Part shown: in pieces, positions 34,587-43,541 of the stretch
Layout of the letters: every line of letters begins with the position of its first letter
How positions within the stretch are numbered: the first letter of the stretch is position 1
Source of the DNA: Haloplanus sp. CK5-1
GTDB taxonomy: Archaea > Halobacteriota > Halobacteria > Halobacteriales > Haloferacaceae
Reading direction: 5' to 3'
Length of the DNA stretch: 64,000 nt
Assembly (NCBI RefSeq): GCF_037201915.1
Contig: NZ_CP147505.1
Coordinates: 1,488,001 to 1,552,000, forward strand
Made by a program: the position numbers and the translations under genes
The notes under the pieces: model-generated
Database searches by the model: none
Seen by the model: the letters and a program-made list of their open reading frames with translations, nothing else
Told to the model about the DNA's origin: nothing

Positions 34587-36272
34587 TCAGTTCTCGGACT
34601 CGATCGGTGAGACATCAAACTGCTTTCTAAACTGTTGTATCGCTTCGTCGGAGCCGACGAGGACGATGTGCTCGGTCCCCATGAACTCCCGCTGTGGGTC
34701 AACCGTGGTGGTGAGCCCGGATTCGTCTTCGATGGCGATGACGCGACACCCCGTCTTTTCGTAGATGCCTGACTCGGCGAGTGTCGACCCCGAAATCGGT
34801 GTTGCTGGGGCGCGGAGGAGCCGAATCTGGCTCGCTGGTGCGAGGACGTCCTCGCCGCGGAGTTCCCTGGCGACCATTCGAGCACTCACCCGTGGAACGG
34901 ACAGCACGTAGTCCGCGCCAGCACTCAGCGCCTTCCGGGTCGCACCGGTATCACTCACTCGGGCGAGAATCTCGATATCGCCATTCAGCGACCGTGCTAA
35001 CACTGTTGTCAGTAGTGTTGCAGAATCATCCGGAAGTCCGATAATAATTGCACCGGCAGTCTCGATCCCTGCCTCTTCCAAGATTTCGTCCGATCTGGAG
35101 TCGCCTACGACATCCACGTCCTCGCGGTCTTCGATATCGATGGTCACGACATCGAGTTCTTCCTCGGAGATAAACTCCCGTGCGGCTTTACCAACTTCGC
35201 CCTGTCCGGCAACGATGATGCGCTCGTGGTTCCGGAGCATGCGGGACGGCTGAGTGAAGTCACTGAACGCCTCCAGCGCATCGTGTGCGCCTGTGAGGAG
35301 CAGTACCGTATTCGAGCGGATGATTGCGTCCGGATCGGGGGGGAGCTGTAGTTCCCCATCGATCCATGCACCGATGATGTTAGCTCCCGTTTCTTCTCTG
35401 ATTTTCGAGTTGCGGATTCGTGTTCCGATCAGTCGGTTTTCCTGGTGGATCGGTACCTCTGTAACTTCTAATTCACCCCCAAGCTTGATCGTATCCGTCA
35501 ACTCCGATTTGAACGAAGAGACTGCTTTCTCGGCGAGTCGCTGTCCGAGCACCCCATGCGGGGACAAGACGGTATCCGCACCCGTATCTAACAAGATGTC
35601 TCGCATATCACTGTTGTCGGTCAGCGTAATGATGTCGATATCCGAATCGAGTGACCGTACGGTCAGGATCGTGTTGACGGTTGCATCCCCAGTATCCGTG
35701 ATGACTGCTCGTGCCGTCTCGATGTTGGCTCGTTCGAATGCCGACGCGTCCTGTGGAGAGCCGTGAATGACCGAATACCCGTCGTCGGACAGTTCCTTGG
35801 CGTTCTCTTCGGACGAGGAAATCAAGACGTAGTCGATATCGAGTTCCCTGAGTTCATCGAGGAGTACGGCGGAGTCACGCCGGTATTCACAGATGATAAC
35901 GTGGTCGGATTTGGGAGAGAGCCGGTTGTCGAGGTTGACTTCGGCCCCCGTGAACAACGGGATGATGATGAGCCTGAGGGTGAAGAACCCGATCGCGATA
36001 CCGGAGATCTGCGTTCCAGCAACAAACAAGAACATCAGCGGATGACTCCACAGCCCGGAGTCCTGTCCGTATCCGGTCGTGGTCATCGTCTGGACGACGA
36101 ACTCGAACGAAGCGAATATCGACTGATGGACGCCCTCCAACCGTGACAGTGCAACGTTGTACGTGACCGTGTACACAGCAATCAGTGCAGCTAGCCCGGT
36201 GAGATAATAGACGACAATCCGATCCCGACGAGAGAGCTGAATATCGGACAGGCGTTCTGGAAGATCAGGCAT
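34587..36272 (-). CDS. Two-helix K+ channel with two RCK units
   Basis: 561 residues. Two membrane helices (about 19-40 and 80-105) flank a pore loop with TTTGYGQ (64-70), the K+ selectivity filter. Then two RCK_N/RCK_C units: the first begins HVIICEYRRDS and lacks the glycine loop; the second has IIVAGQGEVGKAA. Layout is that of MthK-like or Kch channels with tandem RCK domains. The orphan vapB gene ends 11 bases upstream of its start on the same strand. Confidence 0.9.
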   Translation of the reverse strand: MPDLPERLSDIQLSRRDRIVVYYLTGLAALIAVYTVTYNVALSRLEGVHQSIFASFEFVVQTMTTTGYGQDSGLWSHPLMFLFVAGTQISGIAIGFFTLRLIIIPLFTGAEVNLDNRLSPKSDHVIICEYRRDSAVLLDELRELDIDYVLISSSEENAKELSDDGYSVIHGSPQDASAFERANIETARAVITDTGDATVNTILTVRSLDSDIDIITLTDNSDMRDILLDTGADTVLSPHGVLGQRLAEKAVSSFKSELTDTIKLGGELEVTEVPIHQENRLIGTRIRNSKIREETGANIIGAWIDGELQLPPDPDAIIRSNTVLLLTGAHDALEAFSDFTQPSRMLRNHERIIVAGQGEVGKAAREFISEEELDVVTIDIEDREDVDVVGDSRSDEILEEAGIETAGAIIIGLPDDSATLLTTVLARSLNGDIEILARVSDTGATRKALSAGADYVLSVPRVSARMVARELRGEDVLAPASQIRLLRAPATPISGSTLAESGIYEKTGCRVIAIEDESGLTTTVDPQREFMGTEHIVLVGSDEAIQQFRKQFDVSPIESEN

Positions 36273-36283
36273 TGGTAGGTCGC

Positions 36284-36514
36284 CTACACCGATTCCTCGT
36301 CGATGCGCTCGCGTCCGCGCTCGTTGATCTTGTCGGCGATGTCCCGCACGTCGCTCTCGGTGAGTTCGCTCTCGCTCGTGAGTTCGTCCATCACTTCGAG
36401 CGCGTCGATTTTCTCCTCGATTGCCTGCCGGGTGACCTCACTCCAGTTGATCTCCGGATGCTGCTCCATTCGTTCTTTGAGGTTGTCGTCCACGTTGACC
36501 GTGATCGAGGGCAT
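36284..36514 (-). CDS. vapB: VapB-type antitoxin without a toxin gene
   Basis: 76 residues. MPSITVNVDDNLKERMEQHPEINWSEVTRQAIEEK (cut here) is the typical haloarchaeal VapB N-terminal ribbon-helix-helix-like domain, with an acidic tail that normally binds the PIN toxin. No vapC lies beside it: the K+ channel gene follows. A decayed copy is at 23520-23651. Confidence 0.82.
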   Translation of the reverse strand: MPSITVNVDDNLKERMEQHPEINWSEVTRQAIEEKIDALEVMDELTSESELTESDVRDIADKINERGRERIDEESV

Positions 36515-36529
36515 ACAGAAACCTATTGG

Positions 36530-36810
36530 ATTACAGAATACTGTGTTTTTCGGTGTGTCCCGTACCTCTCGATTTCGACCGTTTCAGTCCCAGCAAGGGG
36601 CTTCGTTCGCCGAGCGAACGAACGACTGCAGCGCCCATTCGTTCTCCGAACGATCCAAATCCGACAGATCTCGGTGGGTCGCTTATAAAATGACACCCGG
36701 CACGCGGGTTTGATTTCGTTCGGTTATGAAACGATTCTGAAACGCGGCGGTGCTGTCCTGCGGTTCGCTACATCTAAACGGGGCGAGGAGGGGCATAATC
36801 ATTGGGCAAT
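36530..36810 (+). repeat. Dispersed repeat R, copy 3
   Basis: Diverged copy with CTCGATTTCGACCGTTTCAG, GATTTCGTTCGGTTATGAAACG and AATCATTGGGCAATTGAAC. As at copy 1, it directly precedes a vapB gene. Bases 36811-37189 hold no gene I can support. Confidence 0.65.
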
Positions 36811-37189
36811 TGAACCGAACAGAGGATGTTGGTGCGTGATCCTGTTCGGGTGTCGTGGAACGGCCAAAATAAGATCGAGGTGGAGAACGCGAATCTTTCA
36901 CCCACGTTCTCACAGTGTCTCGAAATAGGCTGGTATAAATGGTGGCCAACGGAGCAACCCCCGCTGGTCGGGTCTATCGGCAGGCGTCTTCCGCCAGCTA
37001 CCACGCGCACAAAGGTGCCGCTCCGGTAGTTACAGACGCTCCATTAGAAAGCGAGTGATCATCCCACGCTACTATATTCGGTGTGTTGCGGGCTCTGTTG
37101 AGGCGAATACGGCCCCGTCAAGTCGAGGGCCCACCTGTTCTGACACCAATCGAGCTTTGGCGTTGACTTGCACCACCGTCGCCGAGTCC

Positions 37190-37534
37190 TCAAACGCTGT
37201 CTCGAACCTTGTCCATCTTGCACTGAACGCAGAGATCGTCGAAGACACAACCAACACTATCGTACGGACAGACGTGCTCTTCAGTCTCGACCGAAAGTCG
37301 ACGTTTTTGTTGTCGCCACTCTATCTCCCAGTCGTCGATCGACATCTCCGCCGAGGTAAACACGATATCACCCTCGCGGTTCTCGATCTTCGCGACGACT
37401 CCCGACTCGAGTTCGTCCTTCACGATCGCGATTGCCTCCTCGTACGACGAGCAATCACGGCGCTCACGGCTATTATCTAACAGAACGACAGTGATCGACC
37501 GATCTGTCGTCTCGGTTGGGCCGAGTCCGGACAT
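37190..37534 (-). CDS. Hypothetical protein with C-terminal cysteine cluster
   Basis: 114 residues from ATG 37534. An N-terminal half with SITVVLLDNSRERR and SYEEAIAIVKDELESGVVAKIEN, and a C-terminal four-cysteine cluster (CPYDSVGC..DDLCVQCKM), likely one zinc site. Unknown family. It lies downstream of, and on the same strand as, the nickel transporter gene. Confidence 0.65.
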   Translation of the reverse strand: MSGLGPTETTDRSITVVLLDNSRERRDCSSYEEAIAIVKDELESGVVAKIENREGDIVFTSAEMSIDDWEIEWRQQKRRLSVETEEHVCPYDSVGCVFDDLCVQCKMDKVRDSV

Positions 37535-37649
37535 CACTACAAGAGATCGCGAAGGAAGCGGATATAAATTCGATGGGATCTGTTGAATCCCCAGTTGGTG
37601 ATACGTTTCAGAAGTCGTGCTGAATACAGAGCGCGTATCTGTCGGACTC

Positions 37650-38453
37650 TCAGAACACGCCGATGATGAAGCCGAACCCCATGATGATCAGGACAGTTGC
37701 AGAGAACACGGGAAGATACGGCGTGTACTGCTTGACCGTCTCCTCGTAGTGTTCGTATCCCCCGATAAGGAGCATCGTCAGCCCAACGATACCGATGAGA
37801 ACCGTCGACGCGTAGGCACTCATCAATTCCAGACAGTAGGCCGAACCGGCACACAGTGCGATAATCTCGAACTCCTCCTCATGTGCGAAGCCAAGCAGGA
37901 ATGCGAACCATGCGATGCCGAGGAGTCCACGGTCGGTCGCTTCGTCAAGACGCCCATGCGAATGTGAGTGACCGCCAACGAACGGAACATATTCCTTCAA
38001 CCGGGCAAGTAGCCCACCGCGGTCGTTGTGCCCGTCCTCGTGACCGTGTGTATCGTCATAATGACGGTGATCGTGGCCATTTCCGTGGTCGTGACCGGCC
38101 TCATGGCCGTGCCCATGGCGGTATTCGCGGATTCCGAGTAGGATGAGCAGGATCCCAGCGACGATACTGACGGGGCCGCCGAGGAATACGCCGCTAACCA
38201 GTTCAATTGGCTCGTTGACTTGTGTGAGATTGAATTGGCCCTTCGCGTAGAAGAACACCGCAACCATAGCGAGACTACTGATGAGATGCCCAACCCCGAG
38301 AATAAAACTCGCCGCGAAGCCGTAGAGCCACCTGTTCGTCTGGTCGAGGGCATACGACGCGGCAACCGGCCAGCCGTGGCCCGGTTCGATACCGTGGATG
38401 GCTCCGAGAGCGACCGCCCCGACGAGCAAGCCCAGTGCCTCTGTGTGTAACAT
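37650..38453 (-). CDS. NicO/RcnA-family nickel (cobalt) transporter
   Basis: 267 residues with six or seven hydrophobic helices. Helix 1 has GAIHGIEPGHGW, the HxxxPGH-type signature of NicO/RcnA proteins. A cytoplasmic loop at about 110-155 is extremely rich in histidine (HGHGHEAGHDHGNGHDH), the metal-collecting loop; a second helix motif FLLGFAHEEEFEI is also typical. Direction of transport (uptake or efflux) is not settled by sequence. Divergent from nikR, which probably controls it. Confidence 0.9.
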   Translation of the reverse strand: MLHTEALGLLVGAVALGAIHGIEPGHGWPVAASYALDQTNRWLYGFAASFILGVGHLISSLAMVAVFFYAKGQFNLTQVNEPIELVSGVFLGGPVSIVAGILLILLGIREYRHGHGHEAGHDHGNGHDHRHYDDTHGHEDGHNDRGGLLARLKEYVPFVGGHSHSHGRLDEATDRGLLGIAWFAFLLGFAHEEEFEIIALCAGSAYCLELMSAYASTVLIGIVGLTMLLIGGYEHYEETVKQYTPYLPVFSATVLIIMGFGFIIGVF

Positions 38454-38558
38454 CTATTGTTGAAACGTCGGCCAACAGCGTGGAAAATAGTTGTTAATAC
38501 GCGATTCGGGGAGACATCATACTGGGGACTCTTCACCTACCACGACAAGAGATCGGGT

Positions 38559-38951
38559 ATGCGGACGAGTTTCAACATCCCGGACCGCGTCGTCGAGGAG
38601 TTCGACCGAGTCTGGCAAGACGAAGGCCTCGCTAACCGCTCGCGAGCTGTCCGCGAAGCCATGCAGGAGTACATAGAGGCGCACTCTCGACTCGAAGAGA
38701 CGACTGGCGAGGTGGTCGCGCTGGTCGGATTCGATTACCGGCACCACGAAGTGATTCGGGAACTCCACAGCGTCCAGCACGAGTACCAGGACGTGATTCT
38801 CAATACCAGCCATACCCACCAAGGGAAGTGGTGTCTCGAATCGCTGTTCTGTCGTGGCCCCATCGAACGAGTCCGTGCACTCATCTACGAGCTTCGGGAT
38901 TTCGACGGTGTGAACCGAGTAAAGTCGATGCTCATTCGTGACCGCGCCTGA
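38559..38951 (+). CDS. nikR: NikR nickel-responsive repressor
   Basis: 130 residues from ATG 38559. N-terminal ribbon-helix-helix (MRTSFNIPDRVVEEFDRVW) and C-terminal ACT-like nickel domain. The four nickel ligands of E. coli NikR have equivalents: His74, His85, His87 and Cys92 (SVQHEY, SHTHQGKWC). It is divergent from the NicO transporter with 105 bases between. A single TCATAC half-site occurs at 38518-38523, but no full palindrome. Confidence 0.9.
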   Translation: MRTSFNIPDRVVEEFDRVWQDEGLANRSRAVREAMQEYIEAHSRLEETTGEVVALVGFDYRHHEVIRELHSVQHEYQDVILNTSHTHQGKWCLESLFCRGPIERVRALIYELRDFDGVNRVKSMLIRDRA

Positions 38952-38989
38952 ATCTGGAGTTTTGAATGTGAATGTCGTTTTGGCTCGGT

Positions 38990-39170
38990 TCGGGGTCGCG
39001 TTAAGTTAGAGGATGAGGCGTTCGAGTTCTGAGTGTCTATGGCAGAATTCGACCGTCTCAACGGATGTATCGAGTGGATCGACTTGTCGTTCAAGGGTGA
39101 CGGCCGGTCCGTCTTCGAAGTTGTTGGGTTCGTTCCTGTTACTGAGACCGTTTGGGAGGGCCGTGAGTAG
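38990..39170 (+). mobile_element. IS6-family remnant
   Basis: Begins GGTCGCGTTAAGTTAGAGG, the right end of the IS6 element at 39324, and encodes a relic transposase start MAEFDRLNGCIEWIDLSF. Similarity is lost after about 100 bases. This is an older insertion of the same type than the complete copies. Confidence 0.75.
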
Positions 39171-39323
39171 TCAAAATATTGAAAGCGATGGATGCGACTG
39201 TTCCATCGGGAACGGCCTCTCCGAGCTACCCATGTCGAAGGACTCCGATGAGCTGGAAGAGGAAGTGGAGATCGTCGGGGACTACGATCCCGAAATAGAG
39301 GAACTTCTGAGGGCTGCGAAAAG

Positions 39324-40014
39324 GGTCGCGTTAACTTTGGCGTGAGTTGTGCCGGACGGCGAGGGCTTTGAGCCACGATTCTGCTGTCTGCGGTTCGACA
39401 TGTCTGAAACTAGTTGCGAACGATGAGGTTCGTTGTTCTATCTCCCAAAAGACACGTTCGATGGCATTCCGATTCCCGTGTGAAATCATCTGGAATCGGT
39501 ACCCATCTTCGTCGAGGACGTTCACTAGATAATCGGCGTCATCGACGAGAAATTCGACGCCATCTAGCCGATATTGCCGATGCAGCTCGGTCAGAAACCA
39601 TCGCGTCGTCTGTTTCGTCGTCGCTGGAAACAGCCTGAACTGCAGGATTTCGTTCGTTTGGGGATCGACGGCACCGTACAGCCAGTAGTCGTCGCCGTTG
39701 ATGCGGATCACTTTCTCGTCGACCGCGAGTTGATCCGCACTCACCGTCGAAATTTGCTGTAGATCGGCCTTGTGCACCCAGTTGTGAACCGCGACGTGAC
39801 TACGTTTGACTCCCAACTCATCGAGAAACTGACTGGCATCCCTTGTTGACATACCTGCGAGATGACACCGGATACCCACTTGAATCGCCCACTCGGGAGT
39901 CCGCTTTCGCTCCACAAACGACAAGTCGATCCACTCGATACACTTGCTGAGGCGTTCGGATTCTGCCATAGACACTCAGAAATCGAACGCCTCATCCTCT
40001 AACTTAACGCGACC
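39324..40014 (-). mobile_element. IS6-family element, copy C
   Basis: The element is 691 bp with ends GGTCGCGTTAA and an 8-bp target duplication GCGAAAAG at 39316-39323 and 40015-40022. The duplication size is right for IS6. Same length as copy E at 54516. Confidence 0.93.
39331..39969 (-). CDS. IS6-family DDE transposase (copy C)
   Basis: 212 residues from ATG 39969. DDE residues in LAVDEKVIRI, FLVDDADYL and ERVFWEIEQR; helix-turn-helix at MSTRDASQFLDELGVKRSHVAV cut short. Nearly identical to copy E, with a few changes (DLQQIS versus ELQPVS). Confidence 0.92.
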   Translation of the reverse strand: MAESERLSKCIEWIDLSFVERKRTPEWAIQVGIRCHLAGMSTRDASQFLDELGVKRSHVAVHNWVHKADLQQISTVSADQLAVDEKVIRINGDDYWLYGAVDPQTNEILQFRLFPATTKQTTRWFLTELHRQYRLDGVEFLVDDADYLVNVLDEDGYRFQMISHGNRNAIERVFWEIEQRTSSFATSFRHVEPQTAESWLKALAVRHNSRQS

Positions 40015-40204
40015 GCGAAAAGCGACCGGAGCTATTTCGACGAGACCGAGGGATCTCGCGGGGCCCACCTCGAACTGCTGGTAACGGATCCAATAATGTC
40101 CCGATTAACGGATGCCGACCCCGAAGAATTCGACGGATATCACGAAGACGACTGAGCCTCCTCCCCTAAAGGGGTGAGATTCGGCGTTAACTCCCGTTTT
40201 AGCC

Positions 40205-40720
40205 TCTGATGAGCCAAAAGAATACCCTCCGTCCACGTTCAGCGTCCCGCTGTTCAAGCGCACGCCTACGAGTGCGTCCGTCGTCCGCGGGTTGGTTGCG
40301 ACGGAGATACCGCACGCCGATGTTTTTCGCGGTCGCCAGACTACGTCTGGCTGGCAGCCGGAACTCGGGGATTTCTGGCGACGGCGTTGTAATCGGCGTG
40401 GTTCTCGTACCCGCACTGCAAGCACTCGAACTCCTCGCTGTCGCGGTCATCAGTGTGGGTGAATCCGAAGAACACTGCCGCGACGTGTTCTCTGGGTCAC
40501 CTGCTCGACCGCGATGCCGTCGGCTTGTACTCTATGTAGTCGTACAAGCGGTCGAACGCCCATTCGTCTCTCCACGACGCGCCCGTCGCTCGCGGATGTC
40601 CGTCGAGCCCTCGAAACACTTCCCGCGTAGCCCGCACGGGTGGCGGGATTCCCGCACTGCAGAAGCCCCTGTGGAAACGATGATAGCTGAGGGTCCATGA
40701 CGCGGGCTAAGCGACGCACC
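40205..40720 (-). pseudogene. TnpB (IS200/IS605) remnant
   Basis: Broken frames on the reverse strand match the C-terminal end of haloarchaeal TnpB: KADGIAVEQV, a [18 protein letters not shown]-like zinc and RuvC segment in one frame, and LATAKNIGVRYLRRNQ, VGVRLNSGTLN in another. Frameshifts and missing N-terminus show it is dead. No matching omega-RNA or partner TnpA is seen. Confidence 0.75.
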
Positions 40721-40732
40721 CGGAGTAGTCAC

Positions 40733-41155
40733 GTGGTCGCTTCCGAGTTGGGTTCCGGTGGAAGGCCAGCGTCTTGGGGTGTTGGTTGATCGCGATTCGC
40801 GAGGCGTTCCCCGCCGTAGACGACCACCAAGAGAACGGCAACCAATACGAGTGGGAGGGCACCTGTAACTTCGGCGAGCTGTCCTCAATGGGCCGATCGT
40901 CTCAACGGATATGCGGTTCCTGAGATCCCAGAGATCCAGCACACCGATCCGCGCGATCTCGAATAGTGGTCGAGTAGGTCCCCTCGGCACGTGGGCGGGA
41001 TCAACGTCTGAGTCGCGCTTGGTTGGATTGATTGAGCGCAGAGGACGCGATAGAGGTTCTCCAAGGAAGAATTTAATTCTCTTTACGATTCCCAGTGTCG
41101 CTTCTGGGACTCGAGAGACCACGCAAGTGCGACCCGCGTCACCCTCACCCGCCAC
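40733..41155 (-). pseudogene. Frameshifted membrane-anchored protein remnant
   Basis: One frame gives RIKFFLGEPLSRPLR and RIGVLDLWDLRNRISVETIGPLRTA. Another frame then gives a single membrane helix and acidic tail (ALPLVLVAVLLVVVYGGERLAN). A stop lies just upstream of the second part, so a frameshift divides it. I recognise no family. Confidence 0.4.
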
Positions 41156-41305
41156 GCTTCTCCAGCGCCAACTCTACTCGATAAACAACCTGCTTCCCAA
41201 GAACGATTCAGTAACAGTCTGAGAGTTAATTCCGAACTCCGTGTGGTCTTATTCTTCCCATAACTTACCTGTCTGGCGACTCAACCGTTCTGTATACCTC
41301 TTAGT

Positions 41306-41725
41306 ATGCCTCCAGTAGATGCTACTCGGTCGGCTCCTGACGACATCCAAGGCCATCCACCCATCCAGTGTGAGGACTGTGAGTCCGCTCTCCACAGCCG
41401 CGACGACAGTGTTTCATTCCTGCTTCTGGATCAGCTTACCATCCCTATCATCGGTTGCGGCGACCACGTCGACCAGTTCGTTTCTATCTGCGAACTCACT
41501 ACTACTGGTAGAGCAGACATCATAGAGCATCGACCGGCTGGAGGTATCCACTGCCCCAGCTGTCAGCTCGCACACTACAATCTCCATCAACCAGTAATTC
41601 CGATCCAAACTGGAGCAGTCGCCCTCATGGCCTGCTCACAGCACCAAGCAGAAGTCTTCAACCGCTTCCAATCAGGGCTGGAAACACAGCAACAGCTGAC
41701 ATCCTCCATCGACACATCACTATAG
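41306..41725 (+). CDS. Hypothetical protein with cysteine pairs
   Basis: 139 residues. CEDCESALHSRDD near the start, then GCGDH, HCPSCQLAHYN and ACSQHQAEVFNRF, all spaced as in a zinc-binding protein. Codon use is like the neighbours and no related gene is nearby. Function unknown. Confidence 0.65.
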   Translation: MPPVDATRSAPDDIQGHPPIQCEDCESALHSRDDSVSFLLLDQLTIPIIGCGDHVDQFVSICELTTTGRADIIEHRPAGGIHCPSCQLAHYNLHQPVIPIQTGAVALMACSQHQAEVFNRFQSGLETQQQLTSSIDTSL

Positions 41726-41866
41726 GCTGAGAAACTCAGTCGCCCAGTATAATTTGAGTTTATTGGTGTGGTTGTGATGATTTGCCCTGTCAAACGCTCG
41801 TGTCGTAAAGAGCATTTTGTACTCGAATGCGAAAGGCCAAACGTCGCTCTCCCATACCATCAGTTA

Positions 41867-42067
41867 ATGAGTGAGTCAGAAGACACGGTTGCGAGGCCAA
41901 AAATATCCGTTGCAGTTGTAGATAATTCTCACACGAACGAAATCCCCGACAATATTGACTCCGAACTATATACGACAACGAGACCAGAATCATCGTTGGT
42001 TGAGTTTGAGGCGGATCCTGACGGCGAGCTGGCAGAGGCACTCAGGCGGAACGGATTCGATGTGTGA
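41867..42067 (+). CDS. Small HalX-like acidic hypothetical protein
   Basis: 66 residues from ATG 41867 (the frame upstream is not protein-like). Very acidic, ending PDGELAEALRRNGFDV. Contains one beta-rich core (ISVAVVDNSHTNEIPDN). No family recognised despite the halophile-like composition. Confidence 0.5.
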   Translation: MSESEDTVARPKISVAVVDNSHTNEIPDNIDSELYTTTRPESSLVEFEADPDGELAEALRRNGFDV

Positions 42068-42236
42068 ACTAACCGACTGTTGATCGCTTATTATTGAACA
42101 GCTCTGAAAGATTTCTTTGAACTGTTAGAACTCCTTTCGGTCATCAGCCTGTATAGATAGCGTCAGCTCGGACAGGTGATAGTCTGAAGAATTGAGATTG
42201 TTGTCTGTCGCTATGAACGACAGTTGTGTCTCAGTA

Positions 42237-42443
42237 TTACTGCCGGACGACGCCTGCCGCGCGAGGCCCTTTGGGCGAGGACTCGATGTCGAACTCGACC
42301 TCAGTACCTTCCGTCAGATCCTCACCGCCAACGTCTTCCATGTGGAAGAAAACGTCTTCGTCGTCGTCGAGGTCGCCGTCGTCAGTCGAAATGAAACCGT
42401 AGCCGCCAGTGTCGTTGAAGAAGTCAACCTTACCGTTTGCCAT
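42237..42443 (-). CDS. Cold-shock domain protein
   Basis: 68 residues, a complete cold-shock OB fold with RNP1-type GGYGFIST and RNP2-type VFFHMED. It matches haloarchaeal CspA in length apart from an acidic insertion DDGDLDDDED in a loop. It binds single-stranded nucleic acid in the family. Confidence 0.92.
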   Translation of the reverse strand: MANGKVDFFNDTGGYGFISTDDGDLDDDEDVFFHMEDVGGEDLTEGTEVEFDIESSPKGPRAAGVVRQ

Positions 42444-42961
42444 TACATACGAACACAGGGTTGTGCGAGGGATAACCCTTCCGAGGGCCGGGGTACCACG
42501 ACTGATACATTCGAAGATAAAATAAGCAGTCGTTTCACAGCAAACTTGATCCTGAAATCTGCCAAACTTACTGACCAATTTTTCTCCTTGATAATTCGGA
42601 ATAATCAATTTCGCAACAGTTTAGAGTATCGTAGAACCGTTCATATGATGTTATTTTCACAGGATTCGAGAATAAATCACCTATCATATTGCGCCTGCGT
42701 ACTGATCGCCGAGTTTCATACTAATTGACACTAGGTTCCGATCACCGTGCGGGATACAGCGCGCGAATGCAGCACTGATAGTGTCTCTCACGAGCAGTTA
42801 TCGGCGTATCGGCTGGGGGCGTTTCTCCCGGCCGGTCTGGCACGGTATCGTTGAATCCCTCGTGAACGACACTATCACTCGAAACCACCCAGTCGGGACC
42901 CACCAGTCGAGACCACCCAGTCGGGACCAAGGTTATCCGTCCGAGACTGTAATTCATAGAC
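42444..42961. other. Intergenic with short direct repeats
   Basis: ACCACCCAGTCGGGACC occurs at 42884-42900 and again at 42912-42928, with a related CACCAGTCGAG between. The remaining 400 bases are AT-richer and hold no gene I can support. Confidence 0.5.
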
Positions 42962-43450
42962 ATGAACAGTAACGGAGAGGCGGACCTATCGGACGCGTTT
43001 GACGACAGTCTAGAGAACGTCCCGAAGTCTGTCGACCGGGCCGCCCTCGAGCGGATGCAAACAGTGGCGTATGTCCTCGACGATAGTATCCGTGTGCCGG
43101 GCATGGACTACCGCGTCGGTCTCGACCCGTTGCTGGGTTCGATTCCGGTCGTAGGAGACATCGCCAGCGGCGCGTTCTCGCTGTACATCGTACTCGAATC
43201 GGCTCGGCTCGGTGTCGGATACACGACATTGGTGGCGATGATTGCGAACGTCTCGCTAGACGTGGCCGGAGGCATGATTCCGTACGCTGGCACCGTTTTC
43301 GACGCCGTCTGGAAGGCCAACAAGCGTAACCTCGAACTCGTGATCGAGGACCTCACCGACGACGACAGCAACAGCGGCCACGCCGAGGACGAATCATCGG
43401 AGAGTGAGAGCGGGGGCGTCGAGATCGAGGTCGAAACCCCAAGTGCCTGA
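42962..43450 (+). CDS. DUF4112 membrane protein
   Basis: 162 residues. The DUF4112 core is seen: LDDSIRVPGMDYRVGLDPLLGSIPVVGDIASG, a membrane helix, NVSLDVAGGMIPYAGTVFDAVWKANKRN (quoted in parts). Two helical hydrophobic segments and a Glu/Ser-rich tail. Function of the family is unknown. Confidence 0.85.
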   Translation: MNSNGEADLSDAFDDSLENVPKSVDRAALERMQTVAYVLDDSIRVPGMDYRVGLDPLLGSIPVVGDIASGAFSLYIVLESARLGVGYTTLVAMIANVSLDVAGGMIPYAGTVFDAVWKANKRNLELVIEDLTDDDSNSGHAEDESSESESGGVEIEVETPSA

Positions 43451-43517
43451 ACAGGTGATTCTGCGGCATAGCCCATGTTGTCAGTGCTGAATTAATCCTC
43501 TGAGGGCACCGTAGAAA

Positions 43518-43541
43518 GGGGTGTTCCGCCGGGAACACCCC
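43518..43541. terminator. Strong hairpin inside the IS1182-like end
   Basis: GGGGTGTTCC and GGAACACCCC form a perfect 10-bp stem with a 4-base loop, just inside the left end and beyond the transposase stop. It could stop transcription out of the element. No T-run follows closely. Confidence 0.5.

Larger units (their letters stand above)
39232..40155 (+). pseudogene. Small acidic protein gene split by IS6 element
   Basis: Codons 1-30 at 39232-39323 (MSKDSDELEEEVEIVGD) continue at 40015-40155 in frame after removing the IS6 copy and one 8-bp duplication, giving about 77 residues ending DPEEFDGYHEDD. Function unknown. It has no domain I recognise. Confidence 0.7.

Noticed and set aside
38454-38558. 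A canonical NikR operator (GTATGA, 16 bases, TCATAC)
   Set aside because: Only one half-site found; the expected partner reads TAATAC and is not its inverse.
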